Shown one piece after another: positions 32,091-38,457 of a stretch of 60,480 nucleotides of DNA; position 1 is the stretch's first letter; every line of letters begins with the position of its first letter. The DNA comes from SIG452 sp045656345 (lineage in GTDB: Bacteria > Bacillota > Clostridia > UMGS1840). The notes beneath the pieces are model-generated. The model worked only from the letters and a program-made list of their open reading frames with translations. It did not search any database and was not told where the DNA came from. Where the stretch lies: assembly GCA_045656345.1 (NCBI GenBank), contig JAZOQZ010000020.1:1-60480 (forward strand). Reading direction: 5' to 3'. A program made the translations under genes and the position numbers.

Positions 32091-32160
<70 letters not shown>

Positions 32161-32167
32161 TTATAAA

Positions 32168-32295
32168 CGCTTGAGTAAGAAAAACATGGTGCCGGAAACC
32201 GGAATCGAACCGGTACGGGAGTCACCTCCCACAGGATTTTAAGTCCTGGGCGTCTGCCAGTTCCGCCACTCCGGCGCATCTCTCTTACTCAAGCG
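32168..32295 (-). other. 13-bp stem enclosing pre-tRNA-Leu
   Basis: CGCTTGAGTAAGA (32168-32180, in the spacer between the tRNAs) is the exact reverse complement of 32283-32295 in the 5' leader. In the primary transcript the leader and spacer can pair, looping out tRNA-Leu. This could be an RNase III or RNase P processing aid. Confidence 0.65.
32187..32275 (-). tRNA. tRNA-Leu (TAA)
   Basis: An 89-nt class II tRNA with a long variable arm (GGGAGGTGACTCCC) and encoded CCA. The anticodon loop CTTAAAA gives anticodon TAA. First gene of the tRNA-Leu/tRNA-fMet transcript. It is bracketed by a perfect 13-bp inverted repeat (see 32168-32295). Confidence 0.97.
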
Positions 32296-32302
32296 CTAAA
32301 CT

Positions 32303-32331
32303 ATAATACCATACTAAAAGCGATTTGTCAA
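32303..32331 (-). promoter_or_regulatory. Sigma-A promoter of the tRNA-Leu/tRNA-fMet unit
   Basis: TTGACA (32326-32331), 17 bp, TATTAT (32303-32308) on the minus strand, about 28 bp before the tRNA-Leu 5' end. Confidence 0.9.
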
Positions 32332-32427
32332 GAGATTTCCAAAAAAAATTTTCTAAAAATTGTAAAACACCTTTTTTTCGCTGTTTTCTTAAGATATTTT
32401 ATGCAAAAACATGTACCGTTAGAACTG

Positions 32428-32466
32428 ACTGCGACACAAAAAGAACAATTCTTTTTATGTCGCAGT
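32428..32466 (+). terminator. Terminator-like hairpin facing right, without an obvious gene
   Basis: ACTGCGACA and TGTCGCAGT pair, with an inner AAAAAGAA/TTCTTTTT stem. A T-run follows on the plus strand only. No plus-strand gene lies between 31714 and here. It may insulate the leftward sporulation genes from rightward transcripts, or slow 3' decay of the YtxH-like mRNA, whose stop codon is 8 bp away. Confidence 0.6.
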
Positions 32467-32474
32467 GTTTTTTT

Positions 32475-32648
32475 CTAGAGGCTGGTGAAATTATCCACAA
32501 TCTGCCCTGCCGCCTTCAACATTCTGGCAGCTTTTTTCTTTAAGTGAGCGTTTTCTTTTTCGCTTCGCAGGGGATCAAAAATCATTCCTGCCACAGCGCC
32601 CACCACCATCCCTGCAAGGATGCCTTTCACATAAATGTTGCGTTGCAT
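32475..32648 (-). CDS. YtxH-like small membrane protein (57 aa)
   Basis: A short gene with a perfect AGGAGG site 5 nt before its ATG. The product has an N-terminal hydrophobic, glycine-rich helix (GILAGMVVGAVAGMIF, residues 9-24), then DPLRSEKENAHLKKKAARML, a charged helical tail. This resembles YtxH/gas-vesicle-like single-pass proteins. It lies downstream of sigE but has its own upstream sequence matching a sigma-F/sigma-G promoter, so forespore expression is inferred. No function can be assigned. Confidence 0.8.
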   Translation of the reverse strand: MQRNIYVKGILAGMVVGAVAGMIFDPLRSEKENAHLKKKAARMLKAAGQIVDNFTSL

Positions 32649-32693
32649 ACTAGCCTCCTAAAATCTATAGAAATCAAAGCTTTGTGTATTCTA

Positions 32694-32723
32694 TAGTATC
32701 ACCCGTCCGACAGTTTATTATAC
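32694..32723 (-). promoter_or_regulatory. Candidate sigma-F/sigma-G (forespore) promoter
   Basis: GTATA (32719-32723), a 15-bp spacer, and GGTGATACTA (32694-32703) on the minus strand. This matches the B. subtilis sigma-F/G pattern GYATA then GGnnAnAnTR at every defined position. It lies 45 bp before the YtxH-like ATG. No sigma-A promoter with good spacing is visible there. Confidence 0.65.
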
Positions 32724-32740
32724 AACTTTTTCTTACCATT

Positions 32741-33439
32741 TTATTGCATTGTTTTCTCTATTTCCCGTTTTAATTTGGCAATAATTTTTTTCTCTAAACG
32801 AGAAATATACGACTGGGAAATTCCCATCATATCTGCCACTTCCTTCTGTGTTTTTTCCTCCTGAGCAAAGATGCCAAACCGAAGGGAAATAATCAGTTGT
32901 TCCCGTTTAGATAATTTGGAAATCGCGGCAATCAATCCTTCTTTTTCCAACTTTTTTTCAATTGCCTTATGAATGGTGTCTGCTTCGGTGCCTAAAATAT
33001 CCGACAGCAACAGTTCATTTCCGTCACCATCCATCGACAGCGGTTCATCCAACGACACATCGCTACGCTGGTTGGAAATTTTGCGAAGATGCATTAAAAT
33101 TTCATTTTCAATACAGCGAGAAGCATAAGTTGCCAGTTTAATGGATTTTTCCTGATTAAACGAATTCACCGCTTTAATCAGTCCGATGGTACCGATAGAG
33201 GTTAAATCCTCCAAAGAGACTCCCGTGTTTTCAAATTTTTTGGCAATATAGACCACCAGCCGAAGGTTATGTTCAATTAAAGTCTGTTTGGCTTGTTCGT
33301 CACCCAGATTCGCAATCAACGCCTCTTCGTGCTCCGGATCCAACGGCGGCGGAAGCACATCAGAGCTTCCCACATAATGGCACTCCCTGAAAAACAGTCC
33401 GGCAAGCAGTTTCCGAATCCACAAACATAGTTTTTTCAT
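32741..33439 (-). CDS. sigE: RNA polymerase sigma factor SigE (sporulation, mother cell)
   Basis: Mother-cell sigma factor made as an inactive pro-protein. The 232 residues include an N-terminal amphipathic pro-sequence of about 25 residues (MKKLCLWIRKLLAGLFFREC) removed by SpoIIGA, region 2 (NLRLVVYIAKKFENTG, TIGLIKAVNSFN, YASRCIENEILM) and region 4 HTH (EVADMMGISQSYISRLEKKI). It lies 15 bp after spoIIGA, the classic spoIIG operon. sigG, which often follows in Clostridia, is absent; a YtxH-like gene is there instead. Confidence 0.97.
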   Translation of the reverse strand: MKKLCLWIRKLLAGLFFRECHYVGSSDVLPPPLDPEHEEALIANLGDEQAKQTLIEHNLRLVVYIAKKFENTGVSLEDLTSIGTIGLIKAVNSFNQEKSIKLATYASRCIENEILMHLRKISNQRSDVSLDEPLSMDGDGNELLLSDILGTEADTIHKAIEKKLEKEGLIAAISKLSKREQLIISLRFGIFAQEEKTQKEVADMMGISQSYISRLEKKIIAKLKREIEKTMQ

Positions 33440-33454
33440 AGTATTCCCCTTTCG

Positions 33455-34243
33455 CTACTGCATAAACACTGCAGGGTTACAAATGGCATCATAACCCTCA
33501 TGCGTGAAAAAATCCGACCACGCTACCACCGCTTTTACCGGCTTTTCATCACAGGTAATCAAATCCGGCTTAAACGCATATAAAATACCGTTATTTTGTG
33601 TTATCGTGCGGCAAGGAATCACCCGTAAATTCCGCACATGCTCCGGAGTGTTTACATCAAACAACGGTTTTAGCATCTCAGAATTCACCACGATCACACC
33701 GGTTTGCTCCAAAGGGTCACGCAAACGGTTACCTGTGTCTAAAAAAGTTTCCAGACAAATTTTTTTGTCGCCGTAAAACAGGCAGACTGTCCGTTTCTGC
33801 TCCGTTGCTTTCTGACGGATAGTCGCCAGATAAAACCGACCGCAAATTATCAATAAAAACGAGCCTACTGCAACCGAAATCAAAGTGACCTGATTGGGAT
33901 TTTCAGAAAAAAAGGATGCAGAAAACCGTATTCCGCCTGCCAGCGTGAAGCTAAGCAGATAATATAACAGCAATGCTCTTACAAATTCTGAAATTTTATG
34001 TATCTGAAAGGTGACAAAAATCATAAAGGATAAAACCAGAAACCGAAACATAATATGCTCCAAAAAATGGTAGGAACTAAGAAACAGCAAACAAAGATAG
34101 AAGCTTCCCACCAAACTTCCCACAACTGCTCTGCCAAACTGAAACTTTCCGCCCTGGGCATAAGATGTGAGAAACAATAACAAAAGATTCATCACAAAAT
34201 TATAAAGAAATAAAATATCAAAATAAATGGTAGTCTGCGTCAT
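33455..34243 (-). CDS. spoIIGA: Sigma-E processing peptidase SpoIIGA
   Basis: Membrane aspartic protease that cleaves pro-sigma-E in the mother cell after a SpoIIR signal. The 262 residues have about five N-terminal transmembrane helices and then a cytoplasmic protease domain with the catalytic FLDTGNRLRDP motif. It is somewhat shorter than the B. subtilis protein (309). The ATG follows AAAGGA. It is preceded by a promoter with a 22-bp spacer, as in B. subtilis spoIIG. Confidence 0.95.
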   Translation of the reverse strand: MTQTTIYFDILFLYNFVMNLLLLFLTSYAQGGKFQFGRAVVGSLVGSFYLCLLFLSSYHFLEHIMFRFLVLSFMIFVTFQIHKISEFVRALLLYYLLSFTLAGGIRFSASFFSENPNQVTLISVAVGSFLLIICGRFYLATIRQKATEQKRTVCLFYGDKKICLETFLDTGNRLRDPLEQTGVIVVNSEMLKPLFDVNTPEHVRNLRVIPCRTITQNNGILYAFKPDLITCDEKPVKAVVAWSDFFTHEGYDAICNPAVFMQ

Positions 34244-34280
34244 ACAGAATTTCCTTTCTCTTCGGATTTCGGCCAGACTC

Positions 34281-34346
34281 AGTATAGCATACCGAATCCG
34301 AAAAATTTAGTCTATTCTGTCGGCACCCTCCCTTTTTTCATTGACA
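34281..34346 (-). promoter_or_regulatory. spoIIG promoter with 22-bp spacer and possible Spo0A box
   Basis: The -10 TATACT (34281-34286) and a -35-like TAGACT (34309-34314) are 22 bp apart on the minus strand. In B. subtilis the spoIIG promoter is a sigma-A promoter with the same abnormal 22-bp spacer and needs Spo0A. A TTTGTCAA sequence (34341-34348, complement) upstream resembles a 0A box. The reading is by analogy. Confidence 0.6.
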
Positions 34347-34373
34347 AAATCCCAAGATTTTTACGGTTTGTTA

Positions 34374-34402
34374 TTGTATTTATCAAAATACTGTGTTATA
34401 CT
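34374..34402 (+). promoter_or_regulatory. Sigma-A promoter of the recombinase-yjbQ pair
   Basis: TTGTAT (34374-34379), 17 bp, TATACT (34397-34402) with a TGT extended -10. It lies 30 bp before the GTG start. Confidence 0.75.
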
Positions 34403-34432
34403 GATGATAATAAGAAGAAGGAGGGTTGGCTT

Positions 34433-35404
34433 GTGCAAACGGATTACCGAAAAAATCATTCTCAGCTGGTCAGAAATTTTTTGTCCCACAAGCTGACCAT
34501 TGAAGGAAAATCGCCGTTGACGGTGAAAGAATATGCTTATGATTTGCAAACTTTTTTCCGTTATCTGGTAAAACAGAAGGAACAGTCGGATACCCCTATG
34601 GAGGAAATCGGCATTTCTCACGTTGATTTAGACTTTATTAAAAACATTGAGTTAACCGATATTTACGAATACTTAATGTATTTAAGCAAAGAAAAAGGAA
34701 ACGGAGTGAAATCCCGTGCCAGAAAACTTTCTGCCATCAAATCCTTCTATAAATATCTCACAGTAAAAATGCATTTTTTGGATAAAGACATTGCAAAAGA
34801 TTTAGAAATGCCCAAGATGCCGAAAACCCTGCCCCGCTATCTGGAGCTGGAAGAAGCAAAACAGCTTTTAAATGCGGTGGACGGTAAACAAAAAGAACGT
34901 GATTTTCTGATGCTGACCATTCTTTTAAACTGTGGGCTTCGTGTGTCGGAGCTTCAGAATATCCGCCTGAACCATATTCGTGGAAACACCCTGACCGTAA
35001 CAGGAAAAGGCAATAAGGAACGGCAATTATTTTTAAATGACGCCACCCAAAAAGCCCTGCAAGCTTATCTGGAAGTCCGCCCTCAGGGGCAAAGCGACTA
35101 TCTGCTTCTTTCCTCACGGGGAACTCCCATTTCGGTGGCAGGAATCCAGTACACGGTGAAGAATCTGTTTCGAAAAGCAGGTCTGGATGCCACCAAACTA
35201 TCCACTCACAAACTCCGTCACACCGCGGCAACCTTAATGTATAAACACGGAAAAGTGGATATCAAAACCCTGCAGAAAGTGTTGGGTCACGAGCATTTGA
35301 ACACTACCGAAATTTATACCCACACCGATGACTCTCTGGTGAAAGAAGCCATCGACTTAAACCCTCTGGCTCATTTTGAAAAAAAGACAAAGAATAAAAA
35401 ATAA
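34433..35404 (+). CDS. Tyrosine site-specific recombinase, XerC/XerD-like
   Basis: A 323-residue tyrosine recombinase with an N-terminal SAM-like core-binding domain (KSPLTVKEYAYDLQTFFRYL) and a complete catalytic set: Arg in CGLRVSEL, Lys in TGKGNKER, HxxR in HKLRHTAA, His in LGHEH, and Tyr in TEIYTH. Size and motifs fit chromosomal XerC/D, which resolve chromosome dimers at dif, better than phage integrases. The GTG start follows AGGAGG. No phage or transposon genes are near, though a duplicated tRNA half lies 2.5 kb away. A role as an integrase remnant is less likely but possible. Confidence 0.88.
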   Translation: MQTDYRKNHSQLVRNFLSHKLTIEGKSPLTVKEYAYDLQTFFRYLVKQKEQSDTPMEEIGISHVDLDFIKNIELTDIYEYLMYLSKEKGNGVKSRARKLSAIKSFYKYLTVKMHFLDKDIAKDLEMPKMPKTLPRYLELEEAKQLLNAVDGKQKERDFLMLTILLNCGLRVSELQNIRLNHIRGNTLTVTGKGNKERQLFLNDATQKALQAYLEVRPQGQSDYLLLSSRGTPISVAGIQYTVKNLFRKAGLDATKLSTHKLRHTAATLMYKHGKVDIKTLQKVLGHEHLNTTEIYTHTDDSLVKEAIDLNPLAHFEKKTKNKK

Positions 35405-35427
35405 ATTTGAAGAAAGGATGTGCGCTT

Positions 35428-35823
35428 ATGTTACAATGTAGTTTGGTAACAGGTTCGGAAGGAATGTATAACATTACTGCCGAAATCAAAAATCAAGTGG
35501 AAAAACAAAATTGGAAAGACGGTTTTCTGCTTATCTATTGCCCCCATACCACCGCTTCGGTTGTGGTGAGCGAAAATGTGGATGTGGATGTGAAGGCAGA
35601 TATTTTATCAGCCGTAAGCCAAGCATTCCCCAAAAAGGAAGACTACCTGCACTATGACGGCAATTCTCACGCACACATCCGTTCCACCTTGGCAGGCGTG
35701 TCTGTTACGCTGATGGTGGAGAATCAGAAACCGATTTTAGGACAGTTTCAGGGCGTGTATTTTATGGAGTTTGACGGCCCGCGAACCAGAAACTATTATC
35801 TGAAATTTATCCCAACCCCCTAA
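35428..35823 (+). CDS. yjbQ: YjbQ/UPF0047 family protein
   Basis: A 131-residue member of the YjbQ family, reported to have weak thiamine-phosphate synthase activity in some bacteria. Conserved segments are CPHTTASVVVSEN, DGNSHAHIRSTLAG and the C-terminal FDGPRTRNYYLKF. I chose ATG 35428 after AAAGGA; the frame begins at a TTG at 35407 that overlaps the ribosome site. It lies 23 bp after the recombinase. The metabolic role is uncertain. Confidence 0.9.
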   Translation: MLQCSLVTGSEGMYNITAEIKNQVEKQNWKDGFLLIYCPHTTASVVVSENVDVDVKADILSAVSQAFPKKEDYLHYDGNSHAHIRSTLAGVSVTLMVENQKPILGQFQGVYFMEFDGPRTRNYYLKFIPTP

Positions 35824-35830
35824 GGAATGT

Positions 35831-35865
35831 AAAAAACGGTATTGCGATGCAATACCGTTTTTTTT
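35831..35865 (+). terminator. Terminator after yjbQ
   Basis: A 15-bp stem AAAAAACGGTATTGC with a 3-nt loop and its complement ends in an eight-T run, 8 bp after the stop. Confidence 0.95.
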
Positions 35866-36008
35866 GAAGCTGTTGTATTCCTAAAAATACATAGCTTGTT
35901 GCGAAGTTGGATTCGGGATTGAAATTTTAGTTTTTTAAGATACTGCTGGTGCCAAAAAACATCAAAAGTTAACAAAAAACTAAAAGATTCTGAAATAATC
36001 CCAATAGG

Positions 36009-36200
36009 TTATTTCATGTTGTTTTCGTAGGACTGAATCATTTTCTTTACCATCTGACCGCCTACAGAACCTGCTTCTTTGGAAGTTAAGTCGCCGTTGT
36101 AACCCTGTTTTAAGTTTACACCAACATCCTGAGCAGCTTCCATTTTAAATCTGTTCAGCGCTTCTTTCGCTTCGGGTACTAAATTCTTTTTACTTGCCAT
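36009..36200 (-). CDS. Alpha/beta-type small acid-soluble spore protein
   Basis: A 63-residue SASP that coats and protects spore DNA and is degraded by GPR protease at germination. Typical segments are LVPEAKEALNRFKMEAAQDVG (containing the GPR cleavage region around MEAAQDVGV) and YNGDLTSKEAGSVGGQMVKK. I chose the ATG at 36198-36200 (MASKKNL); the longer frame to 36299 adds unrelated sequence. AAGGAG lies about 12 nt upstream. This is direct evidence that the organism makes endospores. Confidence 0.95.
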   Translation of the reverse strand: MASKKNLVPEAKEALNRFKMEAAQDVGVNLKQGYNGDLTSKEAGSVGGQMVKKMIQSYENNMK

Positions 36201-36298
36201 AGCGATAAAAATCTCCTTTTTTTTAAATTTTGCTTCCTCAAAAAAATTGCATTGGAAACCTTCGTTTTCGCAAAGCCTTTTTTCGAAGAAGACAGTCA

Positions 36299-36328
36299 TA
36301 GTTTGTGCCGTGATACAAAATCTATGCT
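36299..36328 (-). promoter_or_regulatory. Possible sigma-G promoter of the SASP gene
   Basis: AGCATA (36323-36328), 17 bp, CAAACTA (36299-36305) on the minus strand. The -10 differs by one base from the CATACTA seen in Bacillus SASP promoters. It lies about 100 bp before the start codon. Moderate support only. Confidence 0.45.
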
Positions 36329-36358
36329 GGAAATTTTTATCGATTTTTTTGAATGTTA

Positions 36359-36601
36359 TTATGCAGTTAACACCTTTACCCGAACACCGGCTAATCTGCC
36401 CAAATTGCCTGATAAGGAATTGATTTCGTCAGACTGGGCATCCATCACCACGGAAATGATATTCACGTTCTTTTCCCGATAAGGAATCCCCATTCTGCCC
36501 ACGATTTTATCGGCGTACTGATGCAACAGCGCATTCACTTTATCGCTGACGGATGCATCTTCAATCATAATGGCAACCACTGCAATTTTTGTGTTATCCA
36601 T
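36359..36601 (-). CDS. TM1266-family iron-only hydrogenase system regulator
   Basis: An 80-residue ACT-like protein of the TM1266 family, usually found near [FeFe]-hydrogenase maturation genes and proposed to regulate them. The YADKIVGRMGIPYREKNVNIISVVMDA block and the C-terminal LSGNLGRLAGVRVKVL match the family. The ATG follows AAAGGAGA. Here no hyd genes are adjacent; it sits between SASP and hpf. It indicates an anaerobic, hydrogen-forming lifestyle. Confidence 0.88.
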   Translation of the reverse strand: MDNTKIAVVAIMIEDASVSDKVNALLHQYADKIVGRMGIPYREKNVNIISVVMDAQSDEINSLSGNLGRLAGVRVKVLTA

Positions 36602-36624
36602 CGTTTTCTCCTTTTTTTGAAAGA

Positions 36625-36650
36625 AAAGGCGAGCTAACGCTCGCCTTTTT
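36625..36650. terminator. Terminator-like hairpin downstream of hpf
   Basis: GGCGAGC-TAAC-GCTCGCC is flanked by T-rich tracts on both strands (TTTTT to the right, TTTTCTTT to the left). It lies about 215 bp beyond the hpf stop and should end the leftward hpf transcript before the TM1266 gene. Confidence 0.8.
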
Positions 36651-36692
36651 CGTTATTTTTTAGCTTCCCCTTTACATAACTGATTATGTAAG

Positions 36693-36866
36693 GCGGTGAG
36701 ATTCATTGATTCTGCACATTTTATCAAGCCGTTTTTTGTAAGGCGATGAGAAAATACTGCAGAATTAAGAAATCGAATCAAAGCTTCGCTTTGACAGGCC
36801 CGAAGGCGTATATGCTATACGCCGAGCGGTGAGATTCATTGATTCTGCACATTTTATCGAGCCGTT
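36693..36866. repeat. 41-bp direct repeat flanking element C
   Basis: 36693-36733 and 36826-36866 are identical apart from one base (TCAAGCC against TCGAGCC). The right copy forms one side of element C and runs into the hpf stop codon by two bases. The left copy looks like a partial second element that lacks the core. TTACATAA/TTATGTAA at 36672-36690 forms a further hairpin. Confidence 0.9.
36751..36855 (-). repeat. Structured 3'-UTR element, copy C
   Basis: A 105-bp element has outer arms AAAATAC-TGCAGAAT and ATTCTGCA-CATTTT. It encloses the conserved core hairpin (36799-36829; GGCGTATA stem framed by CGCTCG and CCTTCGGG in the sense strand) and an AAAGC-TTC-GCTTT hairpin. It starts 10 bp after the hpf stop, in the same relative orientation as copies A and B. 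Confidence 0.8.
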
Positions 36867-37419
36867 ACTCCACGTCTAAAATGCCGTACTTATCATCTTT
36901 ACGTTTATACACGATGCTTATTCCGTCATTTTCCGCATTACGGAATGCGAAGAAGGTGTGGCCTAACAGATTCATCTGCAGAATCGCTTCGTCCACAAAC
37001 ATGGGTTTTAAGGAGATTACCTTAGAACGGGCAACCGTAAACTCGGTTTCCTCAGGAGCATACAGAGTATCTTTTTCTTCCTCATCGGTTTCAAAAGCAT
37101 CAAAGGTTTCTGCGATTGCAGCAGCCTTTTTAATCTTGTTTTCGATTTTGGTTTTATACTTTCTGATTTGCTTTTTCAAGTTTTCCATCAATTCGTCCAT
37201 TGCGGTCCAGATATCGGCATCCGCTTCTTCCACACGGAAGATGGTGTCTTTATAGAAAATGGTTAATTCCACAATGTAGGTATCTTTGATGAGAGACAGG
37301 GTCACAGTTGCTTCCGCAGTGTCGTCAAAAATTTTGTCGAACTTAGAAAGTTTGGCTGCAAATTTTTCTTTAAAGCTGTCTTTCGCCTGGAATTTTCTTT
37401 CGTTAAAAATTACTCTCAT
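36865..37419 (-). CDS. hpf: Ribosome hibernation-promoting factor, long form
   Basis: A 184-residue long HPF that dimerises 70S ribosomes into 100S particles in resting cells. The N-terminal domain (about 1-100, SLIKDTYIVELTIFYKDTIFRVEEADADIWTAMDEL region) blocks the decoding centre. A linker joins it to the C-terminal dimerisation domain (ISLKPMFVDEAILQMNLLGHTFF...KDDKYGILDVE). The ATG follows AAGGAG. The leader contains a TCGGTTC/GAACCGA hairpin (about 37469-37490). Its 3' end overlaps the 41-bp repeat. Confidence 0.96.
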   Translation of the reverse strand: MRVIFNERKFQAKDSFKEKFAAKLSKFDKIFDDTAEATVTLSLIKDTYIVELTIFYKDTIFRVEEADADIWTAMDELMENLKKQIRKYKTKIENKIKKAAAIAETFDAFETDEEEKDTLYAPEETEFTVARSKVISLKPMFVDEAILQMNLLGHTFFAFRNAENDGISIVYKRKDDKYGILDVE

Positions 37420-37537
37420 ACTGATTCTCCTTTGCTTTAGCCGATTCGAAGGGAAAATCCGTAACTTCGGTTCCCATAATCGAACCGAGCTGTTATTTTT
37501 TTATGGAATGCGAGATATTATCTCACTCCAAAACGAA

Positions 37538-38377
37538 TTAAAGAACCTTTGTGATATGACGGGAAACGTGGCAACAGATATTTACCGCTACGGGCATGCC
37601 TGCAATATGAGTGGGATGATCAATAATGTTTACCCAAAGAGCGGTGTTTTTGCCGCCTAAACCTGCAGGACCGATATCGGTGCTGTTGATTTTTTCCATC
37701 AATTCTTTTTGCATTTTCTGATACAAAGGTTTCTGAGGTACGGTGCCGATGGGCTGAGTTAAAGCCACTTTGGAAAGTTTGGCTGCCTGCTCAAAGTCAC
37801 CGCCAACGCAAACGCCAACCACGATGGGAGGACAAGGATTGGGACCAGCAGAACGAACTGCGTCCAACACCACGTTCACCACTCCGTCATAACCTGCGGA
37901 GGGAGGCAGCATTGCGATCTTACTCATGTTTTCGCTACCAAATCCTTTGGGAGCAAAGGTGATTTTCATCTGGTCACCGGGAACGATATCATAGTGAATG
38001 ATTGCAGGAGTGTTATCTCCGGTGTTCACACGGTCAATGGGGTCTGCCACAACAGATTTTCTTAAGTAACCGTCCACATAACCCTGACGCACGCCTTCAT
38101 TGATTGCGTCGGTTAAGTTACCTTCCACATAAACTTCCTGGCCAACTTCAATAAAGAATACAGCGTAGCCGGTGTCCTGGCAGATAGGAATTCTTTCTTC
38201 TTTTGCGATGTCTGCATTCACTACCAGTTTTTCTAAAATATTTTTGCCAACGGGACTGGTTTCGGTTTTGCAAGCACTGCAGATGGATTCGTATGCATCG
38301 CCCGGCAGAATGGTATTGGCATCAATACACATCTGGCGAACAGTTTTGGTAATGTCAGTTGCTAAAATAGTTTTCAA
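37538..38377 (-). CDS. Fumarate hydratase (class I), alpha subunit
   Basis: A 279-residue alpha chain of the iron-sulphur, two-subunit class I fumarase (or tartrate dehydratase). It interconverts fumarate and malate. Candidate cluster cysteines lie in PICQDTGYAV, VGVCVGGDFE and VNICCHVSRH; ALWVNIIDHPTHIAGMPVAVN is family-typical. The beta subunit normally follows directly but is absent: the next gene downstream is hpf. A partner must be elsewhere, or the protein works alone or in another complex. It follows the mannosyltransferase gene by 80 bp. Confidence 0.92.
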   Translation of the reverse strand: MKTILATDITKTVRQMCIDANTILPGDAYESICSACKTETSPVGKNILEKLVVNADIAKEERIPICQDTGYAVFFIEVGQEVYVEGNLTDAINEGVRQGYVDGYLRKSVVADPIDRVNTGDNTPAIIHYDIVPGDQMKITFAPKGFGSENMSKIAMLPPSAGYDGVVNVVLDAVRSAGPNPCPPIVVGVCVGGDFEQAAKLSKVALTQPIGTVPQKPLYQKMQKELMEKINSTDIGPAGLGGKNTALWVNIIDHPTHIAGMPVAVNICCHVSRHITKVL

Positions 38378-38457
38378 TGTTAATCTCTCCTCTTATTTGT
38401 TATATTCGACATTGCTGTCGTAAAATCCTTTTTTTAAACAGAATTTTTTTTATTTTT

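Noticed and set aside
34433..35404. Prophage or transposon around the tyrosine recombinase
   Set aside because: No phage structural, excisionase or transposase genes lie nearby and the protein looks like chromosomal XerC/D. Only the tRNA-fMet half duplication hints at past integration.
36693..36866. CRISPR-like direct repeats
   Set aside because: There are only two copies, each joined to palindromic element arms, with no cas genes in the window.
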